NCBI GenBank assembly: GCA_017607445.1
Contig: JAEVHH010000002.1
Coordinates: forward strand, 7,098,001-7,162,000
From: Histoplasma ohiense
Taxonomy: Eukaryota > Ascomycota > Eurotiomycetes > Onygenales > Ajellomycetaceae
Reading direction: 5' to 3'
DNA length: 64,000 nucleotides
Positions 56,187 through 64,000 of this stretch are shown here, in pieces. The translations under genes and the position numbers were made by a program. Numbering within the stretch: position 1 is the stretch's first letter; the number at the start of each line of letters is the position of its first letter. A model generated the notes under the pieces. It saw only the letters and a program-made list of their open reading frames with translations, had not been told where the DNA came from and made no database searches.

Positions 56187-57758
56187 AGTTTCCTCCTTGA
56201 TCGTACCAAGCACTGGCTGGCTTGCTCTTGCCTATAGATATCTATCTAGGTTAGCAAATGCCATAAACATTGCACTGCCTCGTCCAAAAAGTTGAAACAA
56301 GATGATATTATTCGCTCCCGGAGACGCGATAATCGTATTGCCCTAACTCGCTTCCGCGTTCGCTCCGTCACCGCCTTCAATTCTGCCCTTCCAATCAGTT
56401 GTTTTATTTAAGCTGGCAACAACCAACGAAGGATCCTGCTTCAATATACACGGGCCATATCGATGGCGGAGAAACAAAATCCGCAATTTACTCCAATATC
56501 CATACATGCGCTTGTCTGCTCGCCTTTTCTCGGCTGCTGGAGAGCCGCCACGCAGACTCAGGAGGCAGACCGTCAGCCTTGAACATGTAAATTTATCTTT
56601 TTACTACGCTCCACTGAATATCATATCCAAACTGAAAACCGGAGACTCCTAGGTTCCGCTAACTAGAGCCCAATTCCAAACATGCATAGTTCGTTCAACG
56701 AAAGCGAGCACTCGGCCTCTGGCGTGATATAGTGCGAGCTACGAATAGTACGCCCTGCACTCCTTATTCGATTCCCGTTTTACCCTTCCAATGCGACCAA
56801 GATCCGCCTAACCATCTCACTCTTCCTCACGGTTTACATAGGGATTCCCCAATCCAGCGCAAGGGATGAAATGCGATCTTTTGCCCGTCATGAATTTGAG
56901 CGGAATAAGGAAGTTACAGATCTGGTATAGACAATTAATCTGCGGAATTTATGTGTCCGTCAGTTAAACTAGCTTTTGCAATGAGACTAATGGAAAATAT
57001 ACCCCGGGTATACCTTTTAGACGCATATTAGGTACCTGATCTCGGTATGCCCATCTTTAATTGCCCGCACTGCATGATTATCGTTCACCTGCAAAATATA
57101 CATTGAATGAAAATGCTCATTTCCTTCTGATTTTCCAGACGGGGAAAACGGAGTTTGATGCCATGCGGCGATATATCGATGAGTTAGCGGCATGACCTCT
57201 GGGTTTGAATATATCCCATCATCCACTCCAAATCAACCGCGCGAGTATCGAAACATCTTTGTGGGTAAAAGGGCGGAGTCACCCAGTGTACTGAACTATT
57301 TTGACTCAATATGTGTATTTAATATATAGCTCTGATCTGGGTATAGATGCCTAGGGACTCAGAAGGAAGATGCACGGAAGGAGATACGATTGGTAATAGA
57401 ATACTGTGATAGTAATCATAGAAAGCAGAGAGCTATTCCCATTCGAAGCACCGTGTCCCGTGAACCCTATATACAAAATGAAATCGTACAAATCTAGACC
57501 ACCCCTAGGCAAACGTAACAAAAAAAAATAGGAGTGAGAGGGGTGAGAAGGGGAACATGAATGAATAAACGATTAAATAAATGGCCGTAATGGCAATTAA
57601 GCCAACCCAGGCGAAGACACCACAGTATATTTTAAGCTGTAATCAACAACCCCTGCATACCAGTATATACATACCGCCATGACCATCCTGCAAAATAACT
57701 GTTACACTCGCATGTCTCTCCGACCTAGAGACCAAAGCCCCAAAGCCCATTCACACCT
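56187..57758. other. Intergenic, about 1.6 kb
   Basis: Only short unconvincing frames. It contains the NAT4 upstream side and the RCF1 3' flank. No RNA gene or repeat recognised. Confidence 0.4.
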
Positions 57759-58147
57759 CTAACCCCGCTTCTTCTCCGCCTCCTTCGCTGCCATTTCAAT
57801 AGCAGCATGTCTCTGTCTCCAGTCCTTATCCTCCTTATCCCGTATCTCCAACTCCTTCAACCACGCATCCCGCTTCTCCTGGTCCTGCTTCTGCTGCAGC
57901 GCCTTCTCGAACTCCTTTCGCTGCCTGCGTTCCTGCCCGTAGTAGATGCCGCCCGCAACAATGGCGAAGAGGGTAAATGCATGCCCGTATATACGCGCGC
58001 GGAACATGCGGTTCAGTTCGATGGAATCGCCAGCTTTCATGGATTTGTAGGCGCGCCAGAGGGCGTAGCTGGTTGCGGCATAGCCTGTGATTAAAAATAG
58101 TTAATACGGGAGGGGCGAGGGTTGAAGGGTAAGGAGAAGGACGTTGC

Positions 58148-58189
<42 letters not shown>

Positions 58190-58455
58190 TGTGAAGGAAG
58201 GGTTGGGTCGTTCTGAAAATGTTCAAGGCCGGGGTAGATATACGGCTCTTTACCTATTGGGATAAGAGGTTCTTCTTTGATGCGACGTGTGAATTTCTGC
58301 CACTTTGTTTCCTGAAAGAATTCTCTGCGGAATTATTGCGGGTTAGTTAAATTAATGGAGCTGGAGTTTCCCGGCATGCCGTAGCCGAAAAGGGGTTCTG
58401 GGTGGTCTACATACGGATGTGCGTCGAATGACGATGGGAGGGGTGTATTGCTCAT
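57759..58455 (-). CDS. RCF1: Respiratory supercomplex factor 1 (HIG1 domain)
   Basis: Exons 58455-58415, 58324-58254 and 58084-57759 give 145 residues. The start [14 protein letters not shown] is followed by [40 protein letters not shown] and a second membrane helix ([16 protein letters not shown]), that is the HIG1 domain with two helices and the charged QRRQ-like loop ([12 protein letters not shown]). A charged coiled-coil tail closes the protein. Rcf1 sits in the mitochondrial inner membrane and stabilises III-IV supercomplexes. Length is close to the family's usual 150-180. Intron 2 (58253-58085) carries a (GT)17 microsatellite. Confidence 0.93.
58151..58184 (+). repeat. (GT)17 microsatellite in RCF1 intron 2
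   Basis: Seventeen uninterrupted GT units. Read on the coding strand it is an AC/CA repeat inside the intron. Confidence 0.95.
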
Positions 58456-58904
58456 ATTGCGGGGTTGCAGCGATGCCAATTGGCACAGGGGAATGTGTTA
58501 AACTGGAGGGGTGTTGGCCAGAATTGGGTATTTCTCTCTTTTGTTCCTTTTTTTCCCCCGGCAAGGCCGGTGGGGACGGAGATGCTCTCAACGGCCCCCT
58601 TAACTGTCCTGTGTGAGTCTAACTCCAGGAGTCTATATTGGACTGAGGAGCGCAAAAGGCTCAGAGGATTGGTTGTGACTTTGTTAAAATCCGCATTAGA
58701 TATCTAGTAGGTAGCCTCAGCGGTTGTGGAAACGGTGGAGAAATGCAAACTTCAGCGGATGACGTCGAAGCCGGATGCGCTAAATAGTGTGGGTCTCAGC
58801 AACCACCCTGCCCTTGATCATATCAAATTGGTGAATGCTCAAGATCTATGCCATCGATTGAAGGCAGGATAGGAACATGGCAAAGGAAGACATAACAGAA
58901 GAAA

Positions 58905-59650
58905 ATGATGGAGCTAGAATATGTCAGTCCAGACGAGATTGGTTTTAAAGAGCAACCATTTATCTCTTATCCTGCGAGTTATGAAAGTGGTGAGCAATCA
59001 CATCAGTCTGAATCAACCACTCCTAATCAACCAATCTTGAAATGGCAACACTATGGATGGGGTCCACCACCCCCCTATGAACGAGAAGATCATGCGCTTG
59101 ACATCCATGTTCTTGGATCAACTGCATATCGACGTTCGGAGGCCCAGGGAATCTGTGACACAGGGATTATCCCGCGATGTCCAGGGACTGGACAAATTCA
59201 ATCCAAAACCATGTCAGCCTCACTTGAGAAACTTCTTGGGGTGAATACCCAACAAGGATTCTATTCCCAGAGTACATTCCAAACATGGAGATGATCAATC
59301 TTGGCAGCTATATAGAAACATGGATGAACAATCTTCTGGGTATCTGTGAGATTCACAAAGCAGGTGTACAGCTTGGTGATATCGAGCCCAGGGACATGCT
59401 CATTGCCAAATATGACCCCAGTCCTGACCGAGTTGTGTGACTTGATTCAATCGGGTGAATACTTAAGCATCATTTGACAGACCAACAGAAAGTCCTTATA
59501 GCTGAAGTGGGAGTATCGATGGAGTACTTCAAGATTTATCTGATATCTCGTCTCACATCAATCACCCTCTTGTTATTCCTTTATATTCTTACCGTTCTTT
59601 GGCGTTCTACGATGAGGATGCTTGAAAGGGGAAACTCGACAAAACATACA
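58905..59650 (+). pseudogene. Serine/threonine kinase-like (PKL) gene, broken
   Basis: The first 129-codon frame (MMELEYVSPDEIGF ... DIHVLGSTAYRRSEAQGI) looks like an N-terminal kinase lobe. Then the frame shifts: FPEYIPNMEMINLGSYIETW and ICEIHKAGVQLGDIEPRDML are read in another frame. The latter is the catalytic loop region, where family members normally have H-x-D-I-x-x-R-N. A TGA at 59438-59440 follows DPSPDRVV where Trp is expected, and the rest (DLSDISSHINHPLVIPLYSY) is in a third frame (about 59532-59620). At least two frameshifts and one stop abolish function. The family is one of the amplified kinase-like groups of Onygenales; this is from memory. Confidence 0.7.
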
Positions 59651-59769
59651 TTTTCTATTGCACTTGACGGATTTCCTTTGCTATCATTCCTCGTACTTGA
59701 TATCCCGGCTTGCATGGATGGCAGACTTGAACACCCTCCTCTAACGTTTCAAACTAGCATAGAATGATG

Positions 59770-61100
59770 GCTTGAATATCTCAAGCAATTAGAGCAGGAT
59801 TACTAAACACCACTTGCTCAACTTCCCTTTTGCTCTCATCCCTCAAGAGATGTGAGAGGTTGGACCTGGGAAGCCAACTCCGTACGTCTTTTCCTCTCTC
59901 GATTCCGCAGGGCAGAGGATACTACTGAAGCAAGCCACTTTCTTCCGGGTTAAAGCCATCTCTCTCAGGACAGGCGCGTCCTCAGAGAATTTAAGTCCCT
60001 GAGACATTTTCCCCCCAGAATCCCGAATGCCCTGGGACAGGCCACAGTTTCAGCACCAAGAATGGCCTTTCCTCAGGTTGTTCTTGATTTTTGGGGCATG
60101 AAGATTCTCAGGTGTTTTCTGGACTGCGTCAAGCCTCATTTAACCTACAGAAATTCTTATTTCTCAAATCGTCCTTTCACCCAGGGAGAGCCGCTTTGCC
60201 CACAGCCATAAATTTTGCTATTTCCCAGGGCAACCTGTCGCCTCAGGGGATAACTGGGAAGCGTCAATTCGGGGGAAATAGTTAACTGACTACCACAAAA
60301 ACCCCGGGCCAAGGAAAAGTCTCCTTCGAATTCATCGGCCCATGCCAGAGCTCTCTCGTCCCACCATTCTCGCTCTACTATCCTTGTCCTACGATTCTTA
60401 TCCTAGCGTTCTCGTCTTGCAGTCAAACGATCCCATGGCGTGAAACTTCAATTTCCATTGGTCTTGAGAGAGCAGTGAGAACGCCCTTCACGGATGGCTT
60501 GTGCCTGCCGGTTGGGGCTGAAGAGAGGATTCGTCAGATAGGCGATTGCAAAGTGTGGCTGCAAGGAGTCTTTGGAGCAAATTTACATTTTTCCAAGCTG
60601 CCCCAAAGTGGGCGAAGTCCAAAAGCTAGAAACACGAAAAGAAAGAAAGAAAGAGATAAAGGTGGAATGTACTATAGGTTCCAAACATGCACCCAATTAG
60701 AATGACAATCATCCACACTGCACCCACTCTACACCCACAGACACCTTGATTTTGAGTCAAAGACCACAACTCTCTGTGTCTGTGGCTACGCTCCGAGACC
60801 CCTTCTACCCAGGAGTATAATTCCAGGCTCCCCACTGTCCTTTTCAGCTTGCTGACGTCCCAGGGCTAGTCTACTCAAGGCGTTTTACTCTGCTCCAGAA
60901 ACTTGTTTTTATCCACTACCATACGGAGCACGGAACCAGCAACTACGTACAAATTTGAAACATTTGATGGCGCTGGAGCACCAAAGGGCCCATAACCTGA
61001 TAGAAGTGGAAGGTTAGTTAACTGTAACTACTGATATATAGCAGGCGCAGTACTCTTTATATGGATGGATAGGTGCGGGTCACATGGTCATAGGGGACAT
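59770..61100. other. No gene recognised
   Basis: Mixed-composition sequence with short frames only. A repeated CCCTGGGACA/CCAGGGCAAC flavour is noted around 60040-60300 but no clear repeat unit. Confidence 0.35.
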
Positions 61101-61960
61101 CAGGGGGTCAACATGTTCTACATTATCAATTTTTTATGACTTTATCACACTGTAAAGGATCATACTTTATAGAACATACTTTATAGAAATTACATTAATA
61201 GATAGAAACTGAATACTCTCAAAGAAATGTTGATGCATAATTTCAGCTTGATTTATCTTATATTTGATTTCTTCTGACTTATTTGTTTCTTAAACAAAAA
61301 TCATACAGTCACTAAATACTTCTCAAGCTAGATTCCGTTATTCCGAATATCAAGTTCCGCCAAATCTACCACTTGAACAAGATTTAATATTGGATAGCAT
61401 TAGATGAACATAAAAGGTATAAAATGCTCATCAAATCCCTCTGATCAGCTCTAGCTAGGATCAATTGAATTGGTTGACATATTCTATTGTGAACACACTC
61501 CACATTGACTAGTTATTTCTACCGAGTCTCTAACCTAGCAAGCCCCTTACGAGATATAAGGTAAGGTCAAGGCTTATACTGTGCTTCTAAGCTTGATGAC
61601 TAGGTCAGGAGGTAGTGCCACTATCACAGGTTAAGATATAACGTCAAGAGAGATATCTAGGATGACTAGCGATAGCTACGGCGGCGGCTTATAGTAGACA
61701 ATAAGAATACTATGTAGGGCTTACAGTAGAGGGCGAGTGCTTAAGGTATGCGTCGTTAAGAAGTATACTTAAGGTGAGCTGATAGTCGTACCATGTAACT
61801 GAGTATAAGTAGAAGGGTGAAGTAGAATAGTAAGAAAAGGAATTGAATAACAAGTTGATCGTGATCAAGAAGATAAGCTCCTTGATCCTAAGGGTAATGA
61901 GTGTGTTTAAATACATTTGAGTTCCCATACAAATTATTCTGCTAAAGCTGCTCACTTGCT
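61100..61960. other. AT-rich, probably RIP-degraded stretch
   Basis: Strongly AT-rich, with TATAGAACATACTTTATAGAA-type internal copies and very short frames in all directions. Looks like an old mutated repeat. No element can be named. Confidence 0.4.
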
Positions 61961-62120
61961 CACTTTGCTCACTGGTGATCGGGGTGAGTAGTCACGTGAT
62001 CTGAAGCTCCACTTCGGTAAATGGTTGTTCCGCTCCTACACTTCTTCGGTTCTTATCCAATAAGCTCCGGGCCGTGCCGCAGGTTTACCCACTAGTTATG
62101 AGTCCATTGAATGAATTCTT

Positions 62121-62600
62121 TTGAATGATAGGATGCTATCTTCACCCATCTTGGAGAGAATCGAGAACTTGAATCCAGGGCTGCATAGTCTCATAAACTT
62201 CATATTGATGGATTCTTGTGATAGGAAACTGCCTGAAGAAGCATCTAGTACCCACATCTTGACAATAGAAGTTAGAGATTATTGTGCAATTCTTGAAGCC
62301 ATCAAAGGTCAGTGAAGAGAAGAAAAGGAGTGGGGAAAATTAGTTGCAAGAATGAGCGAATGCCTATAATCAAGTGATCAAATACAATATTGGAGGGTTG
62401 AATGATGAAGAAGATACCCTCTTTTGATCTCCAAACATCATTGGCGCGAAAGTGAAGGCATGGACAGCTGTTTGTCCTCTGCCCATTACTGTTATGAACC
62501 TGCAGCACAACTCTGAGATCCGTTGGTTAAGAAGTAGGAAAGCTGGGAAGCACCCTAGAGTCAAGAACAGAGAATCAGCTTGAGCCTTTCAACGAAGGGC
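62121..62600 (+). pseudogene. Degraded ORF of unknown family
   Basis: A frame of 64 residues (ILERIENLNPGLHSLINFIL, then DYCAILEAIKGQ) runs into several stops, but protein-like sequence continues to about 62580 (KHHWRESEGMDSCLSSAHYC). Read as a decayed gene. Family not recognised. Confidence 0.35.
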
Positions 62601-63142
62601 GGATTATTAGATGGAGCGAAACGAAGTCTCAACTCTTTTCCAAAGCCTATTGCCAAGAGGCCCTAAAACCAAATAGGGAAATCCGGATTAACTAAACTTT
62701 CCTTCATGGTAGTTAACTGTTTCGCCTCGACTTCCAGCATGGCGCTGGTGGTGATCGCGCTCTTTTGTCCCAGTGACCTAACAGTAACTGTTATGGGTTA
62801 CCAAACCATGTGAATCTCGCAACTCCATGTGGCGAATGTCAAAACTGCAGTACAAACCTAATTGAGAACAAAAATCGGGAATAAGCTCAAAAGTTGCCTG
62901 GCGCCACGACGTCATCGAAGAAATATCCTCTGGCCTAGGGAACCGATGAAAACATACGCAGAGAAACATGTCGGTAACGAAACCAATCTCCTCACGAGAC
63001 AAAACCATTCTGCATCTTTTCAATACATTTGTAGTACCAGTAGATCTAATCACAACCCCTTCCCCTTCTCCCCCCATACAAAAAACAAGCATGACGGCTA
63101 CAAATTAGCCCTGGAGCCCTCATGGGTCCGGGATGAGCGTCA

Positions 63143-63641
63143 TTATTTTGCCCACGGATAGAAAGTGTCCGTGAAAAGTCGCATCTGTCGCACAAAGTTC
63201 TGCTCTTCGGCTGGATTCGAGATGCGATTGACTTTACTGTTCAGAGATTTAGTCGAATTTCTCAAATTTGAGCGTGATATCCATACAATGTATGTATCAT
63301 TCTTAGCTCGGTGAACACGGTGAACTTCGTGCTCTACTCTCTCAAAGTCTGGATCACTGAGCATATCCTTTTCAATATCCAGAACTATATGAAATGACCT
63401 CTGTTTCATCTCTGGGGGTTGGAGAGGTTCGATATGCGAGTGATGGATTTTTTGCGTGAGTTCATCGACAGGGCGTCCAGCAGATGCTAGATATGCCATG
63501 ATAGCACGGTCAAACTTCTGTTGGGTTACGACCATCGAATTCGTTCACACGAAGTCGTAAAATGACGCGCTTGGGATGTTTGGGAAAACCTTCGAAAGTT
63601 GGCCCAGCATCTACTGTTGATTCTCCAGATGTCTCCGACAT
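63143..63641 (-). pseudogene. Small hypothetical gene with an apparent frameshift
   Basis: ATG at 63641 opens MSETSGESTVDAGPTFEGF and continues to VILRLRVNEF. The frame then shifts by one near 63535 to MVVTQQKFDRAIMAYLASAG ... RQMRLFTDTFYPWAK, ending at 63143. The two parts look like one protein of about 165 residues. A spliceable intron between them would be only 33 bp, too short, so I treat it as frameshifted. Family unknown. If only the second part is translated, it would be a 130-residue ORF starting at 63535. Confidence 0.45.
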
Positions 63642-64000
63642 AGTAACTGCTCGTTTGGCTAAGGTATAAGATATGGATGGAGAAAGGATAATTCATCTAT
63701 CTGGCTATTCAGCCATTTCAGCGGTGAAAGCTGACTAATACTGAGATGCTAGATTGCGTCCGAAAACAAATCTACTATAAGGTGACCCTGTACAGGTTAC
63801 CCAGCCTCTTCCATCGAATATGTGCGATCAGCTGTGTCACCATTACCAGGCTTGAGACCACCTCTATGCCTATGATTACCAGCGATGCCACGCAGAATTC
63901 GCCCGCCCAAACCAGACGTTGTGTGTTCCTCCGAGCGGATATCTTAGAGATCTTCCAAGAGTCCTTGATGTTCAAGACTAGGACCTTCCTGGGTTATGCC
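63642..64000. other. Window end, no gene assigned
   Basis: A minus-strand frame (63775-63975) contains a hydrophobic stretch (FCVASLVIIGIEVVSSLVMV) that could be part of a membrane-protein exon running out of the window. Not enough to call. Confidence 0.3.

Overview
The window reads as the nuclear genome of a filamentous ascomycete. Most genes are interrupted by short introns (about 50-340 bp) with GT...AG ends and CTAAC/CTGAC-like branch sites. The content is Pezizomycotina: a CYT-18-type mitochondrial tyrosyl-tRNA synthetase, fungal rhodopsin-domain and GMC oxidoreductase relics, and an intact FunK1 kinase. FunK1-type and related kinase-like families are expanded in Onygenales, so I infer an Onygenales/Ajellomycetaceae-like dimorphic fungus. 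That placement is inference and untested.

Layout. 0.2-6.1 kb is a small graveyard of three broken genes: a rhodopsin-like membrane protein killed by one TGA, an HNH-type gene cut by an internal inversion, and a GMC oxidoreductase with several frameshifts. 6.8-35.8 kb is a dense, conserved block: ABCC transporter (-), YeeE/YedE-type sulfur transporter (+), secreted glutaminyl-cyclase-like M28 enzyme (-), TMEM70/TMEM186-like mitochondrial protein (+), a small basic nuclear-like protein (+), a rhodanese/Cdc25-type protein (+), MSH6 (-), mitochondrial TyrRS (-), a GH36 raffinose-synthase-like glycosidase (-) and succinate-semialdehyde dehydrogenase (-).

36.3-48.7 kb is an accessory island. It holds a dead Tad/I-like LINE, a Myb/SANT gene fragment, LTR/gag-like relics, a 1-kb non-autonomous LTR element (TRIM-like) with identical 101-bp LTRs and a 5-bp target duplication, an intact FunK1 kinase, a minisatellite, a 46-bp near-perfect palindrome, a PD-(D/E)XK-like gene and a gag zinc-knuckle fragment.

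48.7-58.5 kb returns to core genes: RRN9 (Pol I initiation), NOP7/PES1 (60S biogenesis), PIG-U (GPI transamidase), NAA40/Nat4 (histone N-terminal acetylation) and RCF1 (respiratory supercomplexes). 58.9-64 kb is degraded again, with a kinase-like pseudogene, an AT-rich stretch and broken ORFs.

Many core genes have housekeeping roles in mitochondria (TyrRS, RCF1, SSADH, TMEM70-like) or ribosome production (RRN9, NOP7), but nothing shows them to be one regulated unit. For the multi-exon genes I worked out splice junctions by hand. In each listed model the exon lengths sum to a whole number of codons, which is the main support. No homology search was possible, so family names rest on recognised motifs and overall sequence.
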